Origin: Perilla frutescens
Lineage: Eukaryota; Streptophyta; Magnoliopsida; Lamiales; Lamiaceae
Length of the DNA: 64,000 nt
Reading direction: 5' to 3'
Assembly (NCBI GenBank): GCA_026008535.1
Contig: BRKX01000007.1
Coordinates: forward strand, 58,641,001 to 58,705,000
Shown in pieces: positions 33,347 through 46,599 of the stretch. The notes under the pieces were generated by a model, which was not told where the DNA came from, did not search any database, and saw only the letters and a list, made by a program, of their open reading frames with translations. The translations under genes and the position numbers were made by a program. Each line of letters starts with the position of its first letter. The first letter of the stretch is position 1.

Positions 33347-36059
33347 TACAAATCTACCCCCCTTAAAAAGAATTTCGTCCCAAAATTCACGCATTTGCTA
33401 TCGATAAGTTTGCATATCGTCTCATGATCTCATATTCTCCTTTTTATATAATATCAATATTTTCGTGTCGTCTCCACGAGCCTCTTACCATCATTGCTTC
33501 TTCATCTCGAGATTTTAAAATCTTGCTATCAAGCATTGCCTTTGATGATTTTTGATGAGTGATCTGGATCTACCTTTACTCCGTCTCTATGGGTGGTATG
33601 GATTGGGTCAAACTCCTATTCTTGGAGTATTGAAACGTGAATACGTGATAACATCTAACTTTAACGGCGAGGGTAAAACTCAGGTTCTCTCTGTGCGATT
33701 TGAGGATTTCATGATGATCTATTGATCATGGTCATAACATCTTTTGTCCGAATGATCTTTTGTATGAGTCAACTTGTGAACTTTTTCTTCAACTTCAAAC
33801 CGTAAGCTCGTACAATGCTTGCAAGCATAGGTTTGTTTCTATCTTGGCATCTTTGATTCTTCTAATACTCAATCGAAGACTACTATCGCAGTTTGTTCTA
33901 ATTCGACCATATGATGTTTCTTTCACTTGCTTAATCCTTGTAAAGAGGATATCTATAATTCAAACGGTACATGCGTTATATGATATCATTTCAATCTCTC
34001 ATTGGTAGCTATTTCTAAAAGCTAATTATATTGTTAGTAAACATTCTTTCCAGTCTTCACCTTGATCCATAATGTAATTTTTAACATACACTCACGCGTG
34101 TGCGCTATCATTTTTGATTAATCGTGCGAGAGTGGAAAATCATACTAAGATCGATTCATTATCCATAACATCTCATAACTTTCTTCTTGAACCTACGTGG
34201 GACTTGTAGCAGGGTATACTGGTATCAACAATATGAATCTATAATAATCTTACAATCTCTTCAATATGTGCCTCGAAATTCATAAATGTGTGCTGACTCA
34301 TTCAATTTATTTGTAATTATCCGTACTACGTGATCTACACAGATCATCTTGAGTAATCCAATAATAAAGCTCATCAAAATGTGTTTTTATTTCAACTTTA
34401 GAATTTATGAAGTTTTTTAAGCATCTTATGGTTGAGCCTTTATGATTCGATTTCGTAAACTAGCTCTCATATTTCTGATCGTTCTTACTTTTATTTTGCT
34501 TGGTGTTATTACCAATTCGATCTTCAATCCCATAATACCCTTGAGTAGTTATTCTTACTAGATTATTATGCAATTAGACGTTTCTTGGGTCTTTCGACTT
34601 TAAACGCTTGCTACAATATCCATCTTTGCTACGTGGCATATGATAATGTGATCGTAGTCCTCACTAACTCCAATCGTCCCCATGCATCATGTAGAACTCC
34701 TTCAAATAAAAATATTTAAACTATTTGATCAGCGCAAATCTTGTGCATCTTGTCGTGGAGATCAAGCATCTGAATTCTTAATGCGTAAACTATGACATCA
34801 AACTCTTCAGCATATTTCAGATGTTCTCATGTGATCTCGATTGTCAGGATGTAGTTGCAATCACTTATCATTTTCACTAACCCTAACACGAATGCATATC
34901 AAAATTTTATTTTCGAAGCATTACTGTAGATGACTATTCTTTTGTATTCTTCCAACACAGTCCACATTCAGGTGGTGACTAACCTCTTCTTGAGCTCTTA
35001 ACAATCTCTTCACACCCCTTTTATCTAGTGAAACCTTTACTGATCCTTAATAGCAAAATCATGGTTACTAAAATTTTAGAGAATCCTTCAATGAGTCCTA
35101 GTATAAAATGTATAAACTTAAAACATTAATCCTCTCATTCAAGTTGGTTATTTACTCCATATCACCTTATCTTATTCTACCATAAAAGAATCCATCTTGA
35201 TTCATTAAGTTATTACTATATGACTGTGAAATCTATCCTCGTCATCGTAAATCTCTCACTTACTAACTTATCATATAGTCTTCTTTTTCGTAAAGTCTCC
35301 AACATTGTCCTTAGATATTTCTTAAGTTGTTTGTTGTCCTACATGTGTTAAACTATCGGTCCATAAATACTACAGGAGCATTGCTCAAATCAAAATACAT
35401 AACTATTAACTCATAGTGATCATAATGAATCTGAAAATGGTCTTGCGTGTATCATCTTCATGAATATAACTATTAGCATCTGGATCTGTAGGTAACCCCG
35501 TAGAAAACACATGTACCTTTCAATTACTCAACGTCAATCCCAGATAGTCGTCATTCATCTTTCCTTGTTATGATACTCAACTCTTGGCCATCAATAATAT
35601 TCGGAACAATCTAGCAGTTTTCGTAACATGCAATATCGGTGTAGTCTCAGCAATATACTTGACTTTATAAATATTTGGTCTATAAATTCATATAATTGTA
35701 CTTCTATTCTTGTGATCACTTTACATCACACTTTATAGTGCCTTTAATCATGAACGCGATTGTCGGTGTAAGATCTATAATGTAATCCACTCTTCAATTC
35801 AGGGCATTCTATAGAAGTCTTCAAAGTTACATTATTAAATTTGCTTATGACGGTACATTATTTATCATACATTAACGGTTTTCCTTCTCCCTAATCTCAC
35901 TAAGAATATTTAGCATTCTGTCTTCATAGTCATCTCCAAAGTCTTCTTGGTTGTTCGTACTCGCATTGTTGTACTTGTCTTTTACTTCATGAAGTGTAGC
36001 TCTTATTCTCCTAGATTTAGAAATCCCATATTTTTACCCATATCACTTAATCATTGGAG
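33347..36059 (-). other. interior of element D, no open genes
   Basis: The left edge has the purine tract and a GGGACGAAATTC relic on the minus strand. The remainder has no ORF over 85 codons and no motif I can recognise on either strand. Either long-decayed gag-pol or a non-coding LARD-type interior. Confidence 0.5.
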
Positions 36060-37718
36060 ATTTTGTAGTTAAGAGAGCTTGAACAGTTGACCAAAATATA
36101 ATTGCAATAGTAAGCACTTAACCACTAGGCTAAAAGAATTTATGTAACATTAATTAAACTGCTTTAATTAAATAGCTTCATAAATGCAGTGAATTAAATA
36201 CACAAAATGAGAATTAAAACTGCAGCAAATGGTTTTGAACACTGGCCCTCCTAAACACAAACAAAACTCTTAACCATTAGACTAAGCCCTGATTTCAAAA
36301 TTAATCATCTATAATTAATTATATATATAGTCCAGAAAGCTTTTATGATAAAAAAGATTAAAAAGGAATAAAATTAATTCAATAAGATTCAAACCCTTGA
36401 TCTCTTAAGTATTAATCTGAAAACTAACCCACTAAACCATATGTTATTTTCAAAAATTAAATGATGTTATTAATTATATAAGGTTTAAAATCATCTTAGA
36501 TGAAAATGAATTAAAACTCCATTAATAAGATTCGAACCCTTAACCCTTAACTCCATTAAATGATTATCCATTAGGCTAGAATTGAATCTTTGAAATATAT
36601 ACCAAGATTTATAATTAATATGTGTCAAAAATATATGCCTAAAAAAAATAAAATAAAATACTACTAACAAAGATTAATCCATAGCTCATGTAATTTAATT
36701 GATAGAGATTTAATCATTGGATTAAGATCAATTTTTGATAAGTATTTCTAAGCTTTTTAGTTATACCTATCTACATTATAATAGCATAACATATAAAACA
36801 AATAAATAAAAGAAAATAAATAAATAAAAATAAAAATTAAAACTCATGCACACACACAACCAACACAAACGCACACACAACCACACCCACAACACACACA
36901 CAACATTCACGCACACAAACATATACATATAACATATTTCAATTTTTTTTTTCCTTTCTTGTTTATTTCATTAATCCACCATTTAGCCTCTAAAATATTC
37001 AAGAACACAAAGAACACCATACATAAAATTAAAAATATACTTTAAAGTAAATAATCCAAAACAGCCCATAAATCACAATATAAATACTAATATCGAAAAT
37101 AAAATTGAAAAAATAAAGAAAGAAATGAGGTATTGAAAGATTAGGGTTTAACCCACTCTTAGATCCGAAAATAGGATGCATAAACCTAAAAATCTTTCAA
37201 AAAAAATTGAAGAAATGGAAAGAGGGAAAAGAGTGGAATCTAAAAATGGTATTGCATGTAAAAAATATCACCGGAAAATTTTCTGGTGTGGAGGAGCGAT
37301 GGCGGTGGCGGCGGTTGTGGGGAGGGGGAAAGGGATCGAGAGAGAGAGAGGGGAGAGAGGGGTGGGGGGCTGTTCCAAATTGAAGGGGGTGCAAATGAGG
37401 CTTAATGAAGTAGTGAATGGTATTTATACCCCTCCTCAATAAACCCTAAATTAGGACTTAATTTAGAAATTAATTCATTTCTTGGTTAATTTAATTCATA
37501 TATTAGTGAAACCAAGTTCTATGGATTCGTATGGACGAGCACTATCATCTAACATATTCGTTCATCTCGATCGAATAATAATTGGACCGTAAATAATTAA
37601 AATCATAATTGGGCTAGAAAACACATCATTTGGGCTTTTTAATAAAATAGACTCAACTTAAATATTTAGGCTCTAGAAAAATTCATTGGGCCTCTATAAT
37701 TGGTTTTGAGGTTTTACA
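36060..37718 (-). repeat. truncated 5' LTR of element D
   Basis: Matches 26362-33346 of the 3' LTR minus LTR B, keeping the start (TGTAAAACCTC at 37718), the TATA box (about 37424-37416), the CA-rich stretch and part of the tRNA-like array. Everything beyond 36060 (about 1.3 kb of LTR plus the primer site) is deleted. Three tRNA-like units are also missing: unit 4 runs directly into unit 7 near 36540. Confidence 0.82.
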
Positions 37719-40205
37719 TTATTATTAATAATAAATTACCAATTAAGTGAAACCCTACATATATAAGCAAAAAATTCGGGTTCAGCTCATTTCACACTCT
37801 CTTGCAAGATTTCCGCCGCCTACCTCTTCTCTCTCTCTTCCAAAAGCCTTTCATTTCAGTCTGAAAAAAAATCATCCGATTTTTTCTTTGCCATTCTCTC
37901 AATATATATTTTCCGGCAACCCTAATTTCTACAGAATTTTTTTTCCCTCTACTGAATCTATTTCCCCTTCTTTGTATGTGTAGATATCAAAGTTTTTTTT
38001 TTTCTGAAGTTGAATCTGTATGTTCTTTGTAATATCCGACTTAGGGTTTTGTAGATCTCTAAATTTTTCATTGCAATTTTGTGAATCTATGTTTTCCGGC
38101 AGCCCTACTTTCTCCAAAATATCTTTCCCTCTTCACTGAAACTATTTTGACTTCTCTGTTAGTGTCGATATCAAAGTTTTGGTTTCAGAAGTTGAATCTG
38201 TATTTTCCTGCAAATATCCGACTTAGGGTTTGTAGATCTATGAATATTTCAGTCTCAGTGAGAAGCGGCTAAATCTCTTTGAGTTAGGGTTTCAGATCAG
38301 CCAGAAAAAAAAAGATAAGTTTCTTTTTTTTTCTGTCTATGTCGCTGCATAACACACGCACACACATATTTCGAAAGAAAAAACTTAGATCTGAACAGAT
38401 CTAATAAGTATATATTTCATACCGTTTCTTACTTTTTTTGTTGTTGATATAGTGTAATTTAGCAGTGTTTTGAAGACCTACCTCCCTCAGCTCTTAGCTC
38501 ATTTCTGACTCTATAAAATTATCCTACTGAAGGCATAACTCCAAGAAAGATGAGTAAGTCTTTTTATTTATGTATATAACATTGACTAACACACACACAC
38601 ACACACACCTCGAAGTAGATCTGAAGCATAACTCCAAGAAAGATGAGTAAGTCTTTTTATTTATGTATATAACATTGACTAACACACACACACACACACA
38701 CACCTCGAAGTAGATCTGAAGCATATCTGAAGTGTAAGACATCAGATGTAAGTAGATCTGAAGTGTATCTATTTTACACTGAATTATTTTTAAACGTAAT
38801 AGTCTGTTCTGTAATTTTAGTACTTGTTTCTGATTTTCTGGTAAGTTGTTTTGCAGGTTATTTCCTCACTTTTTGATATACAAATTTATGTCCTCAGTTG
38901 CACAATTTTGGCGAGGAAACAAAAAAGATGAGTCTCTGCTCAATTATTTTAGTATATGTTTTGACAATTTTGACAAATTTTGAATACCCTGTTCAATCAT
39001 TTTAGTATATGTTACTAATTTTTAGTTATGTTTTTTTGCAGATTCTCCCCTCAATTTTTCGTCTACACATTCATCTACTTAATCTAACAAACTATGCGAT
39101 GACCCAAAAAAGATAAGTCTCTATATGCTAATCTATACCCATATGACTGATTAAGATACACACACGCTCATCTCTGTATGCAGAATTGAAACTAATTTCT
39201 TTCAACTTTTTATGCAGATATCTATATAAACACACACATCGGGAACATAGTATCTGCATTAATCCATATCTGCAATAAACATACACATCGGGAACTTAAG
39301 GTATATATTCTTGCATCGTTGTTTTAATAAACCATGAATGTATGTTCACATTTGTATGTTCACATTTCTGTTTGTTGACATTCAAAATTTTTCAAATTTA
39401 AAATATTTTTATCATGGAATTAAAACTAAATTATGATTTCAACATACCTAGACATGAGTGTGACATCAATCTCCTTTTTTTTTGTCCATATGTGCCATCT
39501 GAAAGTGTGTATTGCATCTCTGTGTTTTTCATTTTCATTTTTGCTTAAAATGTGTCTTAATCTGAAATTTGAATATTTAAATTTCTTTGAATATGGATGC
39601 GGTTTTTCATCTTCTTACACTACCCACTAACTTTTTTTCTTTTTTTAAAAATTTTTATTTCTGCTTTATTTTATTATATATTTTATGCATATTTTTAGAT
39701 AATTTATTTTATTTTATGCATATTTTTAGATAATTTATTTTTTAAACTGTCCAATAATATGATTTTTTGCATATTTGGTCTATTCCTTCTTAATATTATT
39801 TTTCTATGATAAAACGTAGCTGTATTATTTAATCTTTATGGTATAATTTATTTTTTTTAAATAAAAAAATCGCATTATTAATTTTATAAATATTTTAAAA
39901 TAAAAAAATCTACATTGTATTTATATGTAGTATAGATTACTTAATTATTTTATTGGACTTTTTCTTATGTATATATATATATATATTTATTATTTATCTT
40001 TTACTTTTATTGTATTTAATACAATATATTAATTATATATTGATGTATTTAAAATTGTTTCTGAATTGTAAAAATATATGTGGGCCAAACTTTAGATAAT
40101 CAAATAATTGAATAATTGAATCACTTTTCTGTATGTAATTGAACTTATTAATATTAAATTTTAAATTTTTAGTTTATCTTTTTAACTGCATAGTAATATG
40201 GAGTT
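37719..40205 (+). other. gene-leader-like host DNA with local duplications
   Basis: TATATAAG at about 37759-37766 is followed by a strongly C/T-rich stretch (37795-37860), like a plant promoter and 5' UTR, but no ORF of note. Two local tandem duplications: about 185 bp (37910-38093 repeated at 38092-38250, both with TTTTCCGGCARCCCTA and ATATCCGACTTAGGG), and 102 bp (starting 38533 and 38635, each with a CA run). Several AGATCTGAA strings. TTTTGCAG-type acceptor strings near 38860 and 39040 suggest intron remnants. It may be the 5' end of a gene or a non-coding gene, interrupted by element G1 at 40206. Confidence 0.45.
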
Positions 40206-40740
40206 TGTTAGGAAAAACTATCAAGGAACCTCTAGAAAAGGTTTCGATGACATGTCAAAACTATCTATGAAAAATTAACTAAAATTCAAGCTCTAGATCT
40301 GAGCTGACCAATCCAGAGCTTCAAAAAGGAACTCAATTGAAGCTGAAGTCAACCAAACTGGAAGTATGGTCTACCAGCTGGGAGGATATGTCAACCAGTC
40401 AAAACTCAATTCAGCTATGGATTCAAAGAGTCGAACCAGTCGAAACAAACTGACAACTAAGTCAACTGAGCTGAGGAGAAAAGAATCAACTAGACTGAAG
40501 GAACTGATACGAGATCAGTTCAAACTGAAAGACTGGAAATATTCAACTGATGGCCAAACTAAAGTGTACAGACAAATCAACTAAAGGCCAGAACTGAAGT
40601 CAGCCAGCTTATGATCAGTCAAGCTGACAAGAAAGCTTAAGAATGATTAGTCAAACTAACAAGCTAGTCAAAAAAAGAACTTGAGATCAGCCGAGAGGAA
40701 GAAGAAGCTCAGAACTGCCAACTGAAGCTATAGCCAAGAG
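40206..40740 (+). repeat. 5' LTR of G1, first third only
   Basis: Near-identical to 51904-52440 up to the phrase 'aactgccaactgaagctatagcc'. After that the sequence diverges and leads to a TATA box (TATATATAAATA, 40964-40975) and ORF unit I. R, U5 and the primer site are missing. Confidence 0.75.
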
Positions 40741-40963
40741 GAAAGCCACAAGAGAGAAACAGATAAGTTCAAAACTTTCTTTAGTGGAAATGGTAAAAAC
40801 ACGTGTCACTCAAATATTACCGTTGAACTCTCTCTCTCTCTCTCTCCCCATATTTATCTCCAATGGATAGAATTGAAAGGCCAATCGACGGATCGATTGA
40901 AACAATCCAACCGTTGAATTCCAAGCATTCAAAATGTCTCAATCGTTGGATGAGCCTTACCTC

Positions 40964-40975
40964 TATATATAAATA
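40964..40975 (+). promoter_or_regulatory. TATA box ahead of auxiliary ORF unit I
   Basis: TATATATAAATA lies about 125 bp before ATG 41095, with a C/T-rich leader (TTATCTCTCTCATCTCTAGCC) between. The spacing and leader type resemble those ahead of the Athila-type ORF at 154. Confidence 0.5.
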
Positions 40976-41094
40976 AGTCGACTGAGTCTTCAAGATAAGC
41001 GTGACACTTTTTACTGCCTACTTATCTCTCTCATCTCTAGCCAGAGCTTCTAGCCTTCCAGATCAACTCCCCACACCAAAATCTCTCCTTCATC

Positions 41095-42459
41095 ATGACT
41101 CTATTCTCTGCCAATCCTCATCGAAGAAAGTTCAATTTCAAAATCACCAATGAAGACTCAACAGTCTTTTGCAAGGATTTGTATCATGACAAGATACTCA
41201 GCAGAGACAACTTCAGAAAATTCTCCAATATCTTCAGCTATTGTGAAGGAATCATTCAGTCAATTGAACATTTTGGGCTGAAGACTTTCACTAAGGGTAT
41301 TCCCACTCAGATATATCCAGAGGCAGTTGCCGAGTTTTTCCTCAACTCAACAAACACAGAGAACCCTTTAGAATTCAAAACAGAAGTTTGAGGACAAGAG
41401 ATCACAATCACTACATCAGTGTTAAAAAGGGTATTTGATCTCCAAAATGAAGGATATAATGTTGAAGAAATAGAAGTTGATGTTAAAGACTGCTACGACA
41501 GATGGGTAACAATTCACTTTGAGGGAAGATATCACATCAATCATTCTGTGTTCAACTTTGGAAAAGAATTTCAAGTACTAGCAGCAGTGGCTGCAAGAAT
41601 GATGATAGCATCATGTGAAGATCACTCCAGCATGTCAGAAATAAAGTACAGAATCTGCAATGCAATCTGGGAAGAAAAGAGAATCAATTGGTCTCTATAC
41701 TTCTTTCGACAATTAAAGAAGCTTGTCGACAATATGGAAACTGGAACCAAAAGCTCAGGGCGCTTTCCACAAAAGATGAATTTTCTCAACAGAGTAAGCT
41801 CCATCCTGGAGTACCTGCTTCCTGATGAGATGATTAAGGAGACTCATCATCCTCAACAGATCGATCCTAACAATTTTATCCCCATAGTGAATACAACTGC
41901 ACTACCTCCACTAACGATCAGGGAATCACAACCAAAACTAAGGCAGCAGCTAATCCCATCCACTCCAATAACAAGGGGTAAATGGAAAGCTATAATGATG
42001 GAGTTAGAAGTTCAATCAAACTCTGACTCAGATGATATCCTTCGCATTATTCAGAGATACAAGTCATGAAACGAAGGAGATAATGATAAAGAAGACTCTA
42101 GAAAGGGTCAAACTGAGCAGAAAGCAGCTTCACCAACTCAATCTGAGACGGTTGAGAAACCAGCTGCTAATTACCAAGATGTAGAGCATCAGCTGGATGC
42201 AGATCAAGAGACTGAAGAACATTAGCCAATGGTAGAAAAGACTCGACGATATATCAAATAGGCAAAGAAGCAGCAATCAGGCAAAGCGTTAAAAAAATTC
42301 AAGAAATTGATCCAAAACATGAAAGTCCAGGTAAAGCTACTCTCTGAATCGATCCTACAACTGGAAGCATACTCTGGAACAGAAAGCTCTGAGGAAGACT
42401 CCTCCAATAATGAGGACATGCCAGACAGTTCCAGAAAAGCTAAAAAGGAGGAAAACTGA
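41095..42459 (+). pseudogene. auxiliary env-like ORF, unit I
   Basis: One 455-codon frame from ATG 41095 to TGA 42459, with internal stops TGA 41389-41391, TGA 42067-42069 and two TAGs at about 42223 and 42259. The N-terminal half has the pattern seen in plant transposon-associated (PF20167-like) proteins: PEAVAEFFLNSTNTENP, then a strand pair ending KRVFDLQNEG, then IKYRICNAIWEEKRINWSLYFF. The C-terminal part is low-complexity and Ser/Glu-rich. No signal peptide or membrane helix seen. Role unknown; divergent paralogue of units II and III. Confidence 0.65.
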
Positions 42460-43653
42460 TAACAAGAAGGACTAGTGGCTGATCAAGTTCAAACTGATTA
42501 AAAAAGTCCTTAGTTTACTTCTTGTAATTCAGTTTGTCATTATTTACTTTAATCTTTTTATTTTCAAATAAATGTCGAACTTCGCATTTATTTAAATATT
42601 TTGACCATTGCAAAACAATAACACATTTTAAAGTCATTAAATGCCAACGACCAAAAGAGGCCAGGGGCTGGTACCATTTCAACCATTAGATCTATAGCCT
42701 GCCCAAACACTCATAAAAAGCCCTTTCTTTCAAGCCTCTTAGAAATACTCCTCCTTCACTCTAAAAAATTCTCTCTCTCTCAAAAAGCACTTGACATTCC
42801 TCAAAAATCTCAGCCAATCCCAAAGATGGCCGAATTATCCAGATCTCTAAACTCCTTCAAAGAGCAACTTATGAGAGACAAATTCCTTGATAGGAAGAAA
42901 TTTCAAATGATTCTAAATGAATCAAACAATCCAATCATTCTGTCAAATCTTCACAAGATAAGAATTCTTCACTACCTGGAAATACCACCAAAGTTCTTTA
43001 GACAAGATTTGGTGAGTGAATTTTTGCTGCAAGCAAACTTGTCTGCAGATGGGAAGACAGTATCATCAGTGATTCAAGGACGGCTACTCCACATCACTGA
43101 AAGAACACTTGCAGAAGTGTTCGAGCTTCCACAAGAAGGCTCATTAGTTCAAGAACTAAAGGAATCTGCAGAGTCATACTGGAGAGAATGGAAAGCTTCA
43201 ACCTGCAACAAGCAATTCAGTTTTACAACTGCTAAAACTGACCTAAAGCCCGAGTATGGAGTTCTACTTGATATAACGAAGAAGATGATGTTCGGAGCTA
43301 TTGGAAGCCTGAGTCAACTCACCCAAGAGAGATACAAGGTTATGATTCACCTTGCTGAATGGCGACAAACAAACTGGGTAGAATTCATCTTCCAATAATT
43401 TAGGCATCAAGTCATTAAGGCCTCTAACTCAAAGAACTCTGGTAAATTTGAGTCCAAGGTAGGACTTGTTCTAAGAATGAGTAAAATGCTTGAAGACCTA
43501 CTGAAGCTTCCAAATGATGAATCACTACCAGTCCTTATTTTTGACTGGATTCCCAAGAAGGGAACTGCTCATCTTCAGTCACTAAGAAAGAAACAACGAA
43601 CAAAGGCCAGGACGAGCAACAACACCTCGAGCAATTCAACTGCCAATGCCATT

Positions 43654-44865
43654 TGATATGACCCGGACTATGCTAGGACGAATCTTGAGAACGTAGCGGA
43701 AGAATTTTGGATACGAAACACGTCAGCAAATGAAGGGTTTCAATCCGACTCGATAAACAATGGAAAAATAGACAATCTAGATAACTAAAATACCTAGAAA
43801 AATGACACAAACTATATAACACAAATCCAAAGGTTTATAGGCTGGAAAGGAACGTGTATAGGGGCTGGAATTATGGAGGTTTTCGTGTGTGATGGCTTGT
43901 GAAGAACGGCTTGGAAAAGGTAGGATATGATAGAGTACGATTGAACTTACGGTATGAACGATACGGTGTAGAACTTGAACTCGAACACGGGCTGAATTGA
44001 GGTGTGCGTCAATGGAGTATGGATGGCATCGAATGGTGTTGATGGATGATGATTCGTTGATGTGAATCACAACCCGATAGCCTCCTTGAATCTCGAACGT
44101 ACCCAAGGATGAAATCTCCAAGTTGCTCTTCGATAGCGAATACCGGTTAATCCCTCAAGTGGATTAAGCAATACCCTTGAATAAGACTTAAAGTTGCTAG
44201 CTCCAAGAATATGAATTTTAAATCAAAACTCACAAAGATTTAAACGGGGTTGAGACAATATTGAAAGCAAAGCTTAATAATTCAAATAAAGTCTGAAGTA
44301 TCAATGTAACAATGATCCCCTATTCATAATACTATGGGGGATGAAATTTAGCATAAAAAAGGCTTAAAAATTGATCCAAAAGGGATCTCTAACTATACTA
44401 GGAAGTTTCCTAAGCTAGAATTCTATTCAAGGTAGGAAATTGTTTTAAATACAATTCTAGTCAAACCTATGCTTATTATGGACGAAAATTACATCAAAAT
44501 TAAATAAAAATCTGAATTAAACTATAGTCTAACATAATTAAATAAATACTATAGTCTAAATAAAATTCAACAAGGCTGGAACTACTCGGTATGGGCATAC
44601 CGACCGAAACTAGTCGGTTTGGGCATACCGACGGGTTCACGCACTTCAACTCTTCATGCATTGTTCTTCAAATCTTGATCTCCAATCTTTAATTGTTAAC
44701 AAAGTAACAATTTTGGAGTTGCTCTCAACGTCTTTGCCATCTTCGAACTTCTTACATACAAATGCTTGGAAATATCCTTGCAATTGTCTTGCTCGAAGAC
44801 GTGTGTTTGAGCCACATATTTGCAGCTCCAAATTAAGTTCTTCAAGGCTTTTCATGGCTTCATCA
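43654..44865 (-). repeat. 3' LTR of element F (1212 bp)
   Basis: On the sense strand starts TGATGAAGCCATG at 44865, directly after the purine tract AAGAGGAGGAGAA, and ends ...CCGGGTCATATCA. The TATA box is altered to TATGAATAG here (44316-44341 palindrome), whereas the other LTR keeps TATAAATAG. The first 220 bp encode the end of the element's ORF. Confidence 0.9.
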
Positions 44866-46289
44866 TTCTCCTCCTCTTGAAAAGAATTCGTCCTCGAATT
44901 CAATTCTCCGGGATCGAAGACAAACACGAACTGATCATCGAACTCCTTTTGCACAAGCTGCATAAAACACAGCTTCATGAATGTACACATCAACTTGGTG
45001 TCAAATGGCTGAAACTCTAGCTCCATAGTTTGCATTGACATGGCATTCACGATCAAATCTGGTGGTACATCAATTTCCAATGGAATTTCTTCAACAACCT
45101 GTAAAATAAAGATATCACAAGAAAATGGTTGACAAAAAATGTTATAAATCGATGGATCTGCCATGCTAGCTTGTTCGAACTCTTCATGATCTTCAACCAT
45201 TGTCTCACAGATGTCATTCTCCTTCTCATTACAAGGTTGTATCTCCAACTACTCTTCAACTTCTTCGGCTTCCTCAACTGCATCATGGATCTCCAAATTC
45301 ACAATTTGTAGTTTATCATCCATACAATCTTCAGGACTTGTCATCTCCATGGACAAAACATCCAAACTGCAATCTTCTATACTTGTCTTCTCCGGATTAG
45401 TAATTTCGAGAATGGGCATCTCTTCATCAACATGAATGGAAACCAGCTCCTCTTGATTACAATCGTCTTGAACTAACTCCTCCAAAACTGGCATCTCCTC
45501 ATTCGATGTTTCTATCATGTCTACTTCCGGCTTAGATTCTTCAACTATCTCATTTTCTAAGCACATAGAAACAGATGGTAATGAGATAAAAGGTACTTCA
45601 ACGAAGTCTAGAATTGGTACCTTGGAAATAGAAGCATCATGGATAGCAATGCTCGACTCTACTTGAACCTCCTCTTTTGACTTCATCTCTAGTTCCTCTA
45701 GCCATTTTTCTATCCGAATGGCGTATTCCACCATGTCTTCCAACTCGTCAAAGCGGTACAATGCTACTCTTTCACGAATTGCCCTTCGTAGACCAACTAG
45801 AAATCTATCCATGGTATCTTCTGGATATTCTTCTACATCAGCTCGTCTCATGGCTTCAATCATTTTGTTGTAGTAGTCATTTACACTTCGATCTCTTTTT
45901 CTAAGCTTGTATAGCTTTTCCTCCAACTCCCATTGGTAATGGTCTGGAATGAAGCGTTTCCGCATCAAATCTTTCAACTCACACCATGTGTCGATAGGTG
46001 GAAGGCGATCTCTATGGCACCGGTTCTGCTGGAATTCCCACCATGTTGTTGCGTAGCCTTTAAACTTTGACGAAACTAGCTGCACTTTCTTTTTCTCGGG
46101 GAAGTCATAGCACTCAAAAAGTTTTTCTACTTTGCATTCCCAATCCAAATAGATGTCGGGATAGTATAGACCTTCAAACTCGGGTATGATCATGTTGTTG
46201 TTGCGGTAGAGATGGTGAGAATTTGGTGTATAGGGTGTATGGGTATACTGAGTATGAGTGGTGTATGGTGTATGGACCGGATGGTACAT
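44646..46289 (-). pseudogene. Gag fused to a polyprotein tail in element F, one in-frame stop
   Basis: One 548-codon frame from ATG 46289 to the stop at 44646, broken only by TAG 45251-45249. It starts with a Tyr/Pro/His/Thr-rich stretch, then a Ty3 Gag capsid core (PDIYLDWECKVEKLFECYDF; TTWWEFQQNR; LMRKRFIPDHY; RSVNDYYNKMIEAMRRA). There is no zinc knuckle. From about residue 220 it becomes a long acidic region (EEMPVLEELVQDD). The last 100 residues, NSRTNSFQEEENDEAMKSLE onward with NTRLRARQLQGYF, equal the integrase tail of family E and lie partly within the 3' LTR. All enzymes are absent, replaced by the acidic region. Confidence 0.85.
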
Positions 46290-46599
46290 GGGTGCATATG
46301 TGTATGGTCCAGATAGTGTATATGGGTAAGAACAGATGATATATGTGGAATAAGATAAATTTCCGATCCCCTTGATGATGGTGGACGAAAATTTGAAGGG
46401 AAGAAGTGTATATGGAAGGTTTGGAAGGATTTGGATGGAAGAAAGCTAGAAAAAGAAAGAATTAGATGTATTTTTGAAGTCCTAAATAGTGTAGGAGATC
46501 CAAAAATAAATCCCAAAGGTAGAAAGAAAGAAATAGGAAAGAAGAAGGAAAGAAAGATTAGGTAATTTGAAAAGTATTACACAATTGTGACACAATCTA

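Larger units (their letters stand above)
23826..37718 (-). mobile_element. element D: large Ty3-like LTR element with nested insertions
   Basis: A perfect TSD, TTATT, lies at 23821-23825 and 37719-37723. The 3' LTR (23826-33346) starts TGTAACACCTC on the minus strand at 33346 and ends ...CAGGGCGCCACA at 23826. The 5' LTR (36060-37718) keeps only its first half and the primer site is gone. The interior, 33347-36059, has the polypurine tract at its left edge (minus: AAGGGGGGTAGATT) next to GGGACGAAATTC, typical of Ty3 polyprotein ends, but no open gag or pol. Without its insertions the LTR is about 3.4 kb. Either a LARD-like non-autonomous element or a badly decayed one. Confidence 0.85.

Noticed and set aside
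38524..38742. Cys/Val-rich repeat ORF on the minus strand
   Set aside because: Made of the CA microsatellite inside the 102-bp tandem duplication.
40366..40584. A 72-aa Lys/Ser-rich ORF present in both G1 LTR copies
   Set aside because: It is repeated only because it lies in the LTR; no family resemblance, though its frame is kept in both copies.
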